Virus record (IMG/VR): IMGVR_UViG_3300020195_000174
Coordinates: 1-22,378 of that record
Length of the DNA stretch: 22,378 nucleotides
Direction: 5' to 3' (one strand)
From: a virus
The position numbers were made by a program, and so were the translations under genes. Shown one piece after another: positions 11,228 to 19,471 of this stretch. The notes under the pieces were generated by a model. It did no database searches. It worked only from the letters and a program-made list of their open reading frames with translations, and was not told the DNA's origin. The number at the start of each line of letters is the position of its first letter. The first letter of the stretch is position 1.

Positions 11228-12709
11228 ATGTCGCGGGACATTTCTTCGAAGCACCCTCAATATGTCGCAATGCTTGAAGACTGGATTCTGATGAGCGATG
11301 CTTATCGTGGTCAGCGTCAAGTCAAGTCGAAGCGAACGGCTTATCTTCCGGCGACGAGTGGGCAAATTGCCGATGGAATGACGAACACGGAACAGGTGGG
11401 ATACAAGGCTTACGATTCTTATCTGCGGAGGGCTCGTTTCCCGAACTTCGTCCGTGAGGCTGTCCAGACAGCTGTCGGGATGCTCCACTCCCAGCCAGCG
11501 AAGATCATTCTGCCGAAAGGTATGGATGGAATTCGTTCGTCAAAAGGAGAAGATCTTCCTCAGTTGCTACGCCGTATCAACACTGAACAGTTGATTTCTG
11601 GTCGTATCGGTCTTCTTGCCGATCTGCCGACTTCCGGTGGGAACATTCCTTACATCGCCACCTATACGACAGAGCGTATCATCAATTGGGATGATGGAAC
11701 AGTTGAGGGACTTGTTCCGCAGGTGATGAATCTCGTTGTTCTTGACGAATCCGAATACGAGCGTGGGCTGACCTCGTTCACGTGGGAGATCGATGAGAAG
11801 TATCGTGTTCTGGTCATCGGCAACATCAATCAGAACGAATCTGCTGCCGCCTATAAAGTCGGTGTTTTTCTTACCAAAGATATCGAGTTCAACCCAGATC
11901 AGTTGAGGGCTCCGTCTCTTCTCGGAAAGACCCTGGAAAAGATTCCTTTCGTTATCATCAACTCGTGTGATCTTGTGTCTGATCCCGATGAGCCGCCTCT
12001 GCTGGACCTCGGCGAACTCTGCATGACGATCTATCGTGGTGAGGCAGACTATCGCCAGAACCTGTTCATGCAAGGTCAAGAGACGCTGGTCGTGATCGGT
12101 GGAACACAAGAAGAGGACGAGAGTCTTCGGACTGGTGCCGGTGCAAGAATCGATATCAGCAATCCTCAGGGTGATGCCAAGTTCATTGGAGTCACAGCCA
12201 ATGGTCTTTCGGAACAGCGAGAAGCATTGAAAGACGATCGTGGACACGCTGGCTCCATGGGCGCTCAATCACTTGATAGCACCAGTCGCGAACGTGAAAG
12301 TGGCAAGAGCCTCGGTATTCGTATCGCCGCTCGAACAGCCGATCTCAATCAGGTCGCTGACACCGGAGCGAAAGGTCTTGAAACTGCGCTCAAGATTTGC
12401 GCCGAATGGATGGGCTTGAATCCAGCAGAGGTTTCTATCGAGCCCAACAAAGAGTTTGGCAATACAGAACTGACCGGCCAGACGATGGTCGAACAGCAGA
12501 CTGCCCGGAATCTCGGCTTCCCGATTTCCGCTCGCAGCCTCCACCAGATAGCATTCGATCGTGGACTCACGAAGTTGACCTTCGAAGAGGAATTGAGTGC
12601 TATTGAAAAGGAGGAGAAGACAGTCTTGAAACGTGACCCTTCTGGTGATCGCAATGGTGACCAAAAGAACAAGACTGGAAACCCGTCTCAAGAGAATCAA
12701 AACAACTAG
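11228..12709 (+). CDS. Portal protein, DUF4055-like
   Basis: The portal is the dodecameric ring at one capsid vertex through which DNA passes and to which connectors bind. The N-terminus (SSKHPQYVAMLEDW, VKSKRTAYLPATSGQ) and the following FVREAVQTAVGMLHSQPAKI segment match the DUF4055 type of phage portal. A long helical C-terminus ends in a hydrophilic tail. The length of 493 residues is usual for this type. ATG 11228 is preferred over 11168 and 11216 because GGAG (11218-11221) is six bases upstream and the earlier frame runs through a palindrome. It sits between terL and the scaffold, as expected. Confidence 0.85.
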   Translation: MSRDISSKHPQYVAMLEDWILMSDAYRGQRQVKSKRTAYLPATSGQIADGMTNTEQVGYKAYDSYLRRARFPNFVREAVQTAVGMLHSQPAKIILPKGMDGIRSSKGEDLPQLLRRINTEQLISGRIGLLADLPTSGGNIPYIATYTTERIINWDDGTVEGLVPQVMNLVVLDESEYERGLTSFTWEIDEKYRVLVIGNINQNESAAAYKVGVFLTKDIEFNPDQLRAPSLLGKTLEKIPFVIINSCDLVSDPDEPPLLDLGELCMTIYRGEADYRQNLFMQGQETLVVIGGTQEEDESLRTGAGARIDISNPQGDAKFIGVTANGLSEQREALKDDRGHAGSMGAQSLDSTSRERESGKSLGIRIAARTADLNQVADTGAKGLETALKICAEWMGLNPAEVSIEPNKEFGNTELTGQTMVEQQTARNLGFPISARSLHQIAFDRGLTKLTFEEELSAIEKEEKTVLKRDPSGDRNGDQKNKTGNPSQENQNN

Positions 12710-12732
12710 CGTGATGCTGAAAGGAATGATCG

Positions 12733-13569
12733 ATGCCGATCGAATTGAAATATGACAACGAGGACGCTCTGCCGGAAGCGTTCCGCAACGAGACTATCTT
12801 CGCCGAACTCTTTACGAGGAACGATGATGGCTCGATTTCGGTGACAGGTGTCACCGGGATGAAGACCCAGAAAGATGTGGACTCTGTGTCCGAGGCGCTT
12901 CGCAAGGAACGCAACGATCACAGGCTCACGAAAGATCGGCTGAAACCGTGGGGTGAACTCAATGCTGAGGAAACTCTCACTCAGCTGGATCGCATCCGCG
13001 AACTGGAAGCCGCTGCTGGTGGCAAGCTGGACGACGATGCGATCAACAAGATCGTTGATGGCCGTTTGGCACAGAAGACAGGTCCTCTCGATCGTCAGAT
13101 CAAAACGATCGGTGAAGAGCGTGATGCTCTTACACAGGAGAACGCCGGTCTGAAGAACTCGATCATCACTCGCGATCGCAACGACTCTGTTCGCGCCGAG
13201 GCAACCAAGGTGAAGTCTCACGCGACGGCGGTTCCGGACATCGAAGGTGCTGCCTCAGTGATGCTGGAGCAGAACGAAGAAGGCAGGTGGATCACCAAGT
13301 CAGGAATTGAAGGTATCACTCCTGGTCTCGGTATTGATGGCTGGCTTCGCGACATGCAGAAGCTTCGCCCTCACTGGTGGCCCGAAAGTGAAGGCGGTGG
13401 CGCTCGTGGTGGAAACGGTGGGACCGGTTTCAATGGAGCGAATCCTTGGTCGGCGAAAAGCTGGAATCTCACCGAGCAAGGCAAGGTCTTCAAGGACAGC
13501 GCCGACCTCGCTGGTCGCCTTGCCAAAGCCGCTGGGACTTCCTTGGGCGGTCCTCGGCCGAAAGCCTGA
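12733..13569 (+). CDS. Putative capsid scaffolding protein
   Basis: ATG 12733 follows AAAGGA. The 278-residue product is highly charged, with a central coiled-coil (about residues 55-150, many heptads such as IRELEAAAGGKLDDDAI and IGEERDALTQENAGL), a Gly-rich linker near 220-235 (GGGARGGNGGTG) and a C-terminal NPWSAKSWNLTEQGKVFK domain. This tail form is common in proteins coded between portal and major capsid protein. Such proteins chaperone capsid assembly and leave before maturation. The role is inferred mainly from position and architecture; no protease gene is seen. Confidence 0.7.
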   Translation: MPIELKYDNEDALPEAFRNETIFAELFTRNDDGSISVTGVTGMKTQKDVDSVSEALRKERNDHRLTKDRLKPWGELNAEETLTQLDRIRELEAAAGGKLDDDAINKIVDGRLAQKTGPLDRQIKTIGEERDALTQENAGLKNSIITRDRNDSVRAEATKVKSHATAVPDIEGAASVMLEQNEEGRWITKSGIEGITPGLGIDGWLRDMQKLRPHWWPESEGGGARGGNGGTGFNGANPWSAKSWNLTEQGKVFKDSADLAGRLAKAAGTSLGGPRPKA

Positions 13570-13576
13570 AAATTAC

Positions 13577-13671
13577 GCTTGCACCGGAGTCTGAATTGAG
13601 TTATGGTGCAAGCATCAACCCGATCAGGGGATCGGTTTCCTCCGACTGAGCAGGGGCTCGTTGTCGGTTTT
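13577..13671 (+). promoter_or_regulatory. Structured intergenic region before the major capsid gene
   Basis: Three potential hairpins occur in 130 bases: GCTTGCACC (13577-13585) with GGTGCAAGC (13605-13613); CCGATC with GATCGG (13620-13635) followed by TTT; and CCGAC...GAGC with GCTC...GTCGG (13642-13667) followed by TTTT. The last looks like a partial intrinsic terminator. Within the first, TTGCAC and TATGGT are 17 bases apart and could be a promoter. This would allow separate, higher expression of the capsid gene. Confidence 0.5.
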
Positions 13672-13703
13672 CCCAAAACGCCAATGCTCGAAAGGAGAAT
13701 CAC

Positions 13704-14777
13704 ATGGCAGCAGGCCCCGCAACTCGCGTGAGCGACGTAGTCGTTCCGCAGATTTTCACTGGCTACGTCCAGCAACTCACGGAAGAGAAATCTCGCATCA
13801 TTCAATCAGGCATGGCCGTTCGCGATCCCGCGATCGACGGTCTTCTGGCTGGTGGTGGTCTTACCTTCAACCTTCCGTCCTGGCGCGATCTGGACAATGA
13901 TATCGACCGGGTTTCCAACGACTCCTCGTCGGTGTTCGACACCGCAGACTCCGCAGCGAACGCGGCTGGCTCTGGCACTTCGCCGGAACGCCCTCCAAAT
14001 CCGCAGAAGATTGGCAGTATTACCGAAGTCGGCGTTCGTCTCGAGCGGAACCAGTCCTGGTCGACCATGTCGCTCGCTGCGACTCTGGCCGGCTCCGATC
14101 CGATGGCTGCGATCGCCGATCGTGTCGCCTATTACTGGACCCGCCGACTGCAAACCGCTTTCGTGTCGACGTGGAAAGGTGTGATCGCAGACAACACGGC
14201 AAACGACTCCGGCGATTACACGAACGATATCTCTGGTTCGTCCTATTCGGCGGGCGTCACCGATTTCTCGGCCGAGGCGTTCCTCGATGCTGCCTTGACG
14301 ATGGGCGACAGCATGGAAGATCTCACAGCCGTGATGGTTCATTCGGTCGTCTACAGCCGTATGCAGAAGAACAACCTGATCGACTTCATTCCGGACTCGA
14401 CTGGTGCTGTGAACATTCCCACGTTCCTGGGTCGCGAGGTCGTGATTGACGACGGTATGCCGTTCGCATCCAACGTCTATCAATCGTGGATGTTCGGTGG
14501 TGGTGCGACTCGTCTGGGTATCGGCTCTCCGCCGGTTCCCACGGAAGTCGATCGCCGTCCTGGGGCGGGCAATGGCAGCGGACAAGAAATCCTCTACAAC
14601 CGTGCGCAATGGTGCATCCATCCCGTCGGCCATGCGTGGATTGGCACGGCTCCCAATGGTGGTCCAGCGAACACTGGCACGGCTGGTAACGATCTGGACG
14701 AGGCAGCTTCCTGGAACCGTGTCTACACGGAAAGGAAGCAGATCAAGTTCGCGCGGCTGGTCACCCGCGAGGCGTGA
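13704..14777 (+). CDS. Major capsid protein (HK97-fold coat protein)
   Basis: This is the main shell protein. ATG 13704 has AAAGGAG six bases upstream. The sequence shows features of phage coat proteins that pair with DUF4055 portals: an N-terminal VVVPQIFTGYVQQLTEEKS, a central helix with DPMAAIADRVAYYWTRRLQ, and a P-domain-like VMVHSVVYSRMQKNNLIDFI followed by VNIPTFLGREVVIDDGMP. The length of 357 residues is typical. The codon use is the most GC-ending of the window, in line with high expression. It is followed by a GC hairpin and then a probable decoration gene. Confidence 0.88.
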   Translation: MAAGPATRVSDVVVPQIFTGYVQQLTEEKSRIIQSGMAVRDPAIDGLLAGGGLTFNLPSWRDLDNDIDRVSNDSSSVFDTADSAANAAGSGTSPERPPNPQKIGSITEVGVRLERNQSWSTMSLAATLAGSDPMAAIADRVAYYWTRRLQTAFVSTWKGVIADNTANDSGDYTNDISGSSYSAGVTDFSAEAFLDAALTMGDSMEDLTAVMVHSVVYSRMQKNNLIDFIPDSTGAVNIPTFLGREVVIDDGMPFASNVYQSWMFGGGATRLGIGSPPVPTEVDRRPGAGNGSGQEILYNRAQWCIHPVGHAWIGTAPNGGPANTGTAGNDLDEAASWNRVYTERKQIKFARLVTREA

Positions 14778-14783
14778 TCTGTA

Positions 14784-14816
14784 GCGGGGGCGGCTTCCGG
14801 TAGCGGTCGCCCTCGC
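14784..14816 (+). terminator. GC-rich hairpin after the major capsid gene
   Basis: GCGGGGGCG (14784-14792) pairs with CGCCCTCGC (14808-14816) with one G-T pair. There is no T tract, so it may act as an mRNA 3' stabiliser or attenuator rather than a full terminator. Confidence 0.45.
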
Positions 14817-14845
14817 GTCACCCTCAGTTCTGAAAGGAGAACGTC

Positions 14846-15364
14846 ATGGGTAAAGGACTTCCTCGATCTTTGTCTCGCGGTGACAAACGCAAACAGGAGC
14901 TCGTCAAAGAACGAATTCGTATTTCTGGCACTGTCAGCGTCTTGGCGGCGGGTGCTGGTGTCGGTTTCGGGACCCTTGTCATCGGTGATTTCCCCGAAGG
15001 CAACATTCTGTTCTTGGGCGCAGTCACCAATATCAATTTCAGTGGAACTGGTAGCGATGCCAATCTTGTCGACGCCTGGAACGGAGATTTCGGTATCGGC
15101 ACGGGACCTGATGCCAACGGAACTCTCACCGGCATAGAAGTCGATATCATCGCTTCTGCAGCCATCGGTCCAGCCGCCGCAGAAATTGCGCCGGTTGTGA
15201 GGGCGGTCAACGCAACGCAAGCGATCTTCGACAATACCGATGGATCGCTGGAAATCAACCTCAACGTCCTCATCGATGCCGCTGATATCGCAGATGCCGC
15301 GACTGTCGTGCTTACAGTCACCGGCGAACTTCTCCTGTGCTACACTGTGCTCAGCGACGACTAA
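14846..15364 (+). CDS. Putative capsid decoration or head structural protein (172 aa)
   Basis: ATG 14846 follows AAAGGAG. After a basic N-terminus (KGLPRSLSRGDKRKQ) the protein is beta-rich, with GFGTLVIGDFPEGNILFLGA and a series of Gly/Asn/Thr-rich strands ending in VLTVTGELLLCYTV. Such a beta protein coded directly behind the major capsid gene is usually a head decoration or stabilising protein. No specific fold signature is identified, so the role is inferred from position and composition. Confidence 0.6.
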   Translation: MGKGLPRSLSRGDKRKQELVKERIRISGTVSVLAAGAGVGFGTLVIGDFPEGNILFLGAVTNINFSGTGSDANLVDAWNGDFGIGTGPDANGTLTGIEVDIIASAAIGPAAAEIAPVVRAVNATQAIFDNTDGSLEINLNVLIDAADIADAATVVLTVTGELLLCYTVLSDD

Positions 15365-15376
15365 GGAGAACTGACC

Positions 15377-16060
15377 ATGTCGAAAGCGAAAATTGTCGAG
15401 GCCCTTGCCGGAATGGATGCCTTGGACGACGATCAGTGGACCCAGAATGGTGATCCGCTGGTCGACTACCTCAAGGAGAAGACTGGTATCGAAGTCCTGA
15501 GTCGTCAGGAAATCTTCGAGGCCGATCCTTCTTTCAACCGCAAGAAACTCATGGAGGGTGGAAATGCCGAAAAAGCCGATGACGAAAAAGAAACCGATCA
15601 AAAAGTGAACGACGAGATCGATCTCGACATTGACACCTCGTCGGCCGGGACCCTTGCTGATTTCGACGAACCGCTTCCTGAGAAGGAGTTCGCGATGTTC
15701 CTTCGTGGTGTGCCCAAGGAAGACCTCGAGGAGATCGAATCACTGATTATACAGCAGCAGACCGAAGTCACTCGCAACGTCGAACATCTGAGCGATCTTC
15801 GTAATCGGCTCAAGATGTCGCTGATGTTCGTTCAGTCACGAATCAAGACCGAATTGCCGATGCAAACCAACGCCGAGGCGATACGTTCATACATCGATTC
15901 GCAGAACGAACAACGGGCTGAACGTTCGGCGAAACAGAAGGCTGTGATGTCTCAGTTTGGTTCGTTGAAAGACATCAACCCTCGCTCTCAGCTGGATCAG
16001 GCTATGGTGCGGAAAACGAAACGCGGCGGCAAGCGTCCCGCTCGTGCTTTGTTGAAGTGA
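15377..16060 (+). CDS. Putative head protein with coiled coil (227 aa)
   Basis: ATG 15377 follows TAAGGAG. The N-terminal 55 residues (LDDDQWTQNGDPLVDYLKE, SRQEIFEADPSFNRK) resemble a short domain seen in several phage structural proteins, though I cannot name it. An acidic linker and a C-terminal helical coiled coil (about residues 105-190) follow, then a basic tail (RKTKRGGKRPARALLK) that might contact DNA. It lies between the decoration gene and the connector genes. A role in head assembly is inferred from location only. Confidence 0.65.
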   Translation: MSKAKIVEALAGMDALDDDQWTQNGDPLVDYLKEKTGIEVLSRQEIFEADPSFNRKKLMEGGNAEKADDEKETDQKVNDEIDLDIDTSSAGTLADFDEPLPEKEFAMFLRGVPKEDLEEIESLIIQQQTEVTRNVEHLSDLRNRLKMSLMFVQSRIKTELPMQTNAEAIRSYIDSQNEQRAERSAKQKAVMSQFGSLKDINPRSQLDQAMVRKTKRGGKRPARALLK

Positions 16061-16067
16061 GGCTGTG

Positions 16068-16190
16068 ATGGCCTCACCTCCGAAACCAAGATTCGCTAGC
16101 CTGAAGAATTCGCCGCCCAAGGTGAAAGCGAAACTTCAAGCTTCGCTTTTCATCGCGAGGGAAAATCGCAAGAAGAAGCTGGGGCCGTAG
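16068..16190 (+). CDS. Small basic protein between head genes (40 aa)
   Basis: This is a short gene with GAGG upstream of ATG 16068 and a stop three bases before the next ATG. The product is very basic and proline/lysine-rich (PPKPRF, NSPPKVKAKLQ, ARENRKKKLG). It fills the gap between two structural genes, and its codon use is like theirs. No family is recognised. It is coded with the head genes, so it may be a minor head or packaging-associated peptide, which is a guess. Confidence 0.55.
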   Translation: MASPPKPRFASLKNSPPKVKAKLQASLFIARENRKKKLGP

Positions 16191-16193
16191 AAA

Positions 16194-17090
16194 ATGACGC
16201 TCATCGTAGAAACGGGTATCGGCGTCTACGGGGCGAACGGCTACGTTCCGGTTTCTTTTGTGACCAACTACCTCACTTTGCGAAATCGTGTTACAGAGAA
16301 CCTGTGGTCAACTTCTACTGTCTCAGTTCAGGAAGCTGCAATCATCGCAGCAACAGATTATCTGGAGAAGAGGTTCAGTCATAAGTTCAAAGGTCTCCCT
16401 CTGTCCTCTTTCTCGGCCACCTTTGCAGAGGGTTCTGTTTCCTTCGTTGGTCTCCCTGCCAACAATGACACTCTCACTTTGGGCGACATGATCTACACGT
16501 TTGTGACTTCTCTCTCTGGAGCACCGAACGAAGTTCTCATTGGTTTGACGATAACCTTGACTGCGAGCAACTTCGCCGATGCCGTGATGGCTTTGCCAGC
16601 GGCGGCGGGTGTTACCTATGGCACGGCAACGGTAGCAAGCCGCCACAGCACGGCCACAGCGGCGGCGGGCGTGGTGGCACTGGTAGCACTGGCCCCCGGC
16701 GCAAGCGGTGCCTATACGGTGCTCTCCGAGGCCGCTCCGAACATCACAATTTCGCCTTTTATTGGAGGTCTTGATGGTGGGATTCAGCCATTGTCCTGGC
16801 CTAGACAATACGTCTACGATGATCGTGGAAATACCATCGCTGGAATTCCTGAGAGAATCAAGCAAGCGACTTCTGAGTATGCCGTTCGTGTCTTGAACGG
16901 CGTCTTGCTCAGAGATCCTACTTCTGATGATTTTGGTGGACCTGTGACTTCTCGTCGTGAGAAGGTTGGTCCTATTGAAGAAGAATATCAGTATGCCTCG
17001 AATATGACAATCTCGAGGTTTCCTGCTGCTGATCGTCTTCTATATCCCTTCTTGGTGAATGGTGGAAGAGGAGGAGTCATTCGTGACTGA
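16194..17090 (+). CDS. Head-tail connector/adaptor protein with inserted domain
   Basis: The outer parts match the DnaT-like/head-tail adaptor type of phage proteins: N-terminal VETGIGVYGANGYVPVSFV and AAIIAATDYLEKRF, and C-terminal LSWPRQ...IPERIKQATSEYAVRVL...REKVGPIEEEY. These proteins bind the portal as the first connector ring. Between them, residues about 72-197 form an extra domain with ANNDTLTLGDMIYTFVTSLS and NEVLIGLTITLTASNFADAV, similar to small modules found inserted in other phage structural proteins. Within it, residues about 136-172 use different codons (GCG, GGC, GTA, GCA). At 298 residues it is much longer than the usual 150-190. No ribosome binding site is clear; the preceding stop is three bases upstream. 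Confidence 0.75.
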   Translation: MTLIVETGIGVYGANGYVPVSFVTNYLTLRNRVTENLWSTSTVSVQEAAIIAATDYLEKRFSHKFKGLPLSSFSATFAEGSVSFVGLPANNDTLTLGDMIYTFVTSLSGAPNEVLIGLTITLTASNFADAVMALPAAAGVTYGTATVASRHSTATAAAGVVALVALAPGASGAYTVLSEAAPNITISPFIGGLDGGIQPLSWPRQYVYDDRGNTIAGIPERIKQATSEYAVRVLNGVLLRDPTSDDFGGPVTSRREKVGPIEEEYQYASNMTISRFPAADRLLYPFLVNGGRGGVIRD

Positions 17091-17484
17091 TTTCTACAAT
17101 GGACTTGCAGCGACTGCCATTCGGATGATTAACAAAAGAGGAAGATCGATCAGATTGATTCGCTTTGATGAGACAGCTGCAAACGCCGCTCGTCCTTGGA
17201 GAGGCCCGCCGAGCAGTCCCACTGAACCTGGATCTAATGTCTTTGGAGTCTTTGTCCCACCGATTTCCGTTCGCCAATTTGGTTTGAGCGCTCTCGGTCT
17301 TGGCACAGAGATGGAATCAATGATCGCCGTAAGCGAACAGATCATAATCGTTTCTGCTGGAGAAATCGATCTTCGACAGTTCTCAGAAGTTTTGGATCAA
17401 TCAGAAAGATGGGGAATCTTCGCCTCTCAAATTCTCAAGCCCGGGAGCACGACTCTACTCGGATTTCTTGGAGTCCGTAGATGA
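17083..17484 (+). CDS. Putative head closure (head-tail joining) protein (133 aa)
   Basis: GTG 17083 is chosen because GAGGAGG lies about seven bases upstream and the gene then overlaps the previous one by only eight bases. ATG 17059 is an alternative. The N-terminus TDFYNGLAATAIRMINKRG is typical of small head-completion proteins of siphoviruses, which seal the connector after packaging. The remainder is beta-rich. It sits between the adaptor and the tail terminator and overlaps the latter by an ATGA. Confidence 0.7.
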   Translation: MTDFYNGLAATAIRMINKRGRSIRLIRFDETAANAARPWRGPPSSPTEPGSNVFGVFVPPISVRQFGLSALGLGTEMESMIAVSEQIIIVSAGEIDLRQFSEVLDQSERWGIFASQILKPGSTTLLGFLGVRR

Positions 17485-17900
17485 GCGTCACATTCTCAGA
17501 TGCTGTCGATCAGATCATGGACCTTTTCAAGGCCGCGTGGGATACGACCGGCTTTCCAACCTACTACGAAGATGTTCGTCAACAACGGGACTCTAGCGAG
17601 AATCCGTGGTCGACAACTACGCTCCGTCATGCTTCGGGGCAGCAGACGACCCTCGGAACGGCGACTGGAACAAGCCGTTTTGCAAGAGAGGGATTGCTCG
17701 TTGTTCAGATATTTACCCCGGCAGGAAAAGGCTTGCAAGAAGCCTATAATTTGGCTAAGGTTGTGGCCGACGCCTACGAGGGTTCTACAACTCCAGGGGG
17801 AGTGTGGTTCAGGAACGTGAGGTTGAATGAAGTCGGTCGGGATGGCAGGTTCTTTCAAATGAATGTCCTTGTTGAATTCCTATACGATGAACTCAAATGA
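17481..17900 (+). CDS. Tail terminator protein, DUF4128-like
   Basis: It forms the ring that caps the tail tube and joins it to the head. The 139-residue product shows RFAREGLLVVQIFTPAGKG, a helix AYNLAKVVADAYEG, then GGVWFRNVRLNEVG and FFQMNVLVEFLYDE, a pattern characteristic of DUF4128 tail terminator-like proteins. ATGA overlap with the head closure gene; a 13-base gap precedes the tail tube gene. Position and pattern agree. Confidence 0.8.
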   Translation: MSVTFSDAVDQIMDLFKAAWDTTGFPTYYEDVRQQRDSSENPWSTTTLRHASGQQTTLGTATGTSRFAREGLLVVQIFTPAGKGLQEAYNLAKVVADAYEGSTTPGGVWFRNVRLNEVGRDGRFFQMNVLVEFLYDELK

Positions 17901-17913
17901 TGGAGAGCCTTAA

Positions 17914-19449
17914 ATGGTGCAAGTCGCAAAGATTGACTCCAACTCCACGGGCCTTGCTTACGCCGAGGAATCAGCCCTCGCAACGTTGAGCGTGCCTGTT
18001 TGGATTGCTCTGGAGCCGAATGGTTATGGTGATTTCGGCAGCGAAATCACAAACGTCTCCCCGACGCCAATCACGAACACTCGTTCGCGCAAGAAAGGTG
18101 TGACAACCGATCTGGACGCGACGGCGCAGTTCAATCACAACCTTTCCCTCTGGAACCTGGAGGATATCCTTCAGGGGTTCATGTTCGCCAGTTGGGAACG
18201 CAAAGGTCGCGAAGTCGTCACGGCTGTTGACATTGATGGGGCGAACCCTGACGAGTATGAAGTCGCCAGCACGACAGGCTTCGTGGTCGGCAGCCTCATT
18301 CGTGGATTTAAGTTCACCAACGCCGCGAACAACGCTCTCAATGTCGTGACAGTGGTCACTTCATCGACTGCGGTCGAGGTTGCGACTGGCCTTCTCGTCG
18401 CGGAAGCTGCTCCTCCGGCCGGTGCCTATATTCAGGTCGTCGGCTCTCAAGGTGCCGCTGGTGACATCGATGTGGATGCGGCAGGCGATCTCGTCGCGCT
18501 GACCTCGACATCTTTGGACTTCACCACTCTTGGTCTGGTTGCTGGTCAGTGGATTTTCGTTGGTGGAGATGCGGTTGGCAATCGCTTCACGACGGCTGCG
18601 AACAATGGGTTCAAACGTGTTCGCACTATCGCAGCAACTCGCCTGACGCTGGACAAATCCACTCTGGCGATGGTCACCGAAGCTTCTACTACGGAGACTA
18701 TCCAGATCTTCTACGGCGATGTCCTTCGCAACCGTGTCGGTTCCAATATCGTTCGTCGCACCTATCACCTGGAACGTCTGCTCGGCGCTCCCGATGACGC
18801 GGCACTCAGCAGCATTCAGACGCAGATCATCAAAGGTTCAGTCGGCAACGAATTCACCTTGAATGTCCCGACTGCGAATCTCGTGAACGTCGATCTCGGC
18901 TTCGTCGGCACTGATGAAGAACTCCGCGACTCGACTGCTGGCCCCCTCCAGTCGTCTGTCACGACGCCGATGCTGACTGACGTGTTCAACACCTCGTCGG
19001 ATTTCAGTCGCATCAAGATCGCTCTGGTTTCCGGTATCAACGAGGCACCGGCTTCTCTCGCTGCTTTCATCACTGAAGCGACGATCAATATCAACAACAA
19101 CGTTTCGCCCAACAAGGCGGTCGGGACGCTCGGGGCTTTCGATCTTACGGCTGGTATCTTCCAGGTCGGCGGATCGATAACGGCCTACTTCAACAATGTG
19201 AGCGCCATATCTTCTGTCCGCAACAACTCGGACATTACAGTGGATATGGCGATGGTGAAAGACAACGGCGGGATCGTCATTGATATCCCGCTCATCTCCT
19301 TGGGCGACGGACGTTTGAACGTTTCGCCCAATGAGGCGATCAAAATCCCGCTCAACATGGAGGCAGCGGATGCGAGTGCAATCTTCAGTGGATACACTCA
19401 CACCCTGATGTGGACTTGGTTTGGCTATCTGCCGGATGCCGCCGAGTAA
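17914..19449 (+). CDS. Major tail (tube) protein
   Basis: It forms the hexameric rings of the non-contractile tail tube. ATG 17914 follows GGAGAG. The N-terminal LAYAEESALATLSVPVWIALEPNGY and SRKKGVTTDLDATAQFNH, and the C-terminal LGDGRLNVSPNEAIKIPLN, fit tail tube proteins of the Phage_tube_2 type. At 511 residues it is long; residues 119-157 and 202-249 are related modules (FTNAANN and FTTAANN) that probably form an inserted, duplicated surface domain. It lies directly after the tail terminator with no sheath gene, which supports siphovirus morphology. Confidence 0.8.
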   Translation: MVQVAKIDSNSTGLAYAEESALATLSVPVWIALEPNGYGDFGSEITNVSPTPITNTRSRKKGVTTDLDATAQFNHNLSLWNLEDILQGFMFASWERKGREVVTAVDIDGANPDEYEVASTTGFVVGSLIRGFKFTNAANNALNVVTVVTSSTAVEVATGLLVAEAAPPAGAYIQVVGSQGAAGDIDVDAAGDLVALTSTSLDFTTLGLVAGQWIFVGGDAVGNRFTTAANNGFKRVRTIAATRLTLDKSTLAMVTEASTTETIQIFYGDVLRNRVGSNIVRRTYHLERLLGAPDDAALSSIQTQIIKGSVGNEFTLNVPTANLVNVDLGFVGTDEELRDSTAGPLQSSVTTPMLTDVFNTSSDFSRIKIALVSGINEAPASLAAFITEATININNNVSPNKAVGTLGAFDLTAGIFQVGGSITAYFNNVSAISSVRNNSDITVDMAMVKDNGGIVIDIPLISLGDGRLNVSPNEAIKIPLNMEAADASAIFSGYTHTLMWTWFGYLPDAAE

Positions 19450-19471
19450 TAGACAACAAAGGAGTGACCAT

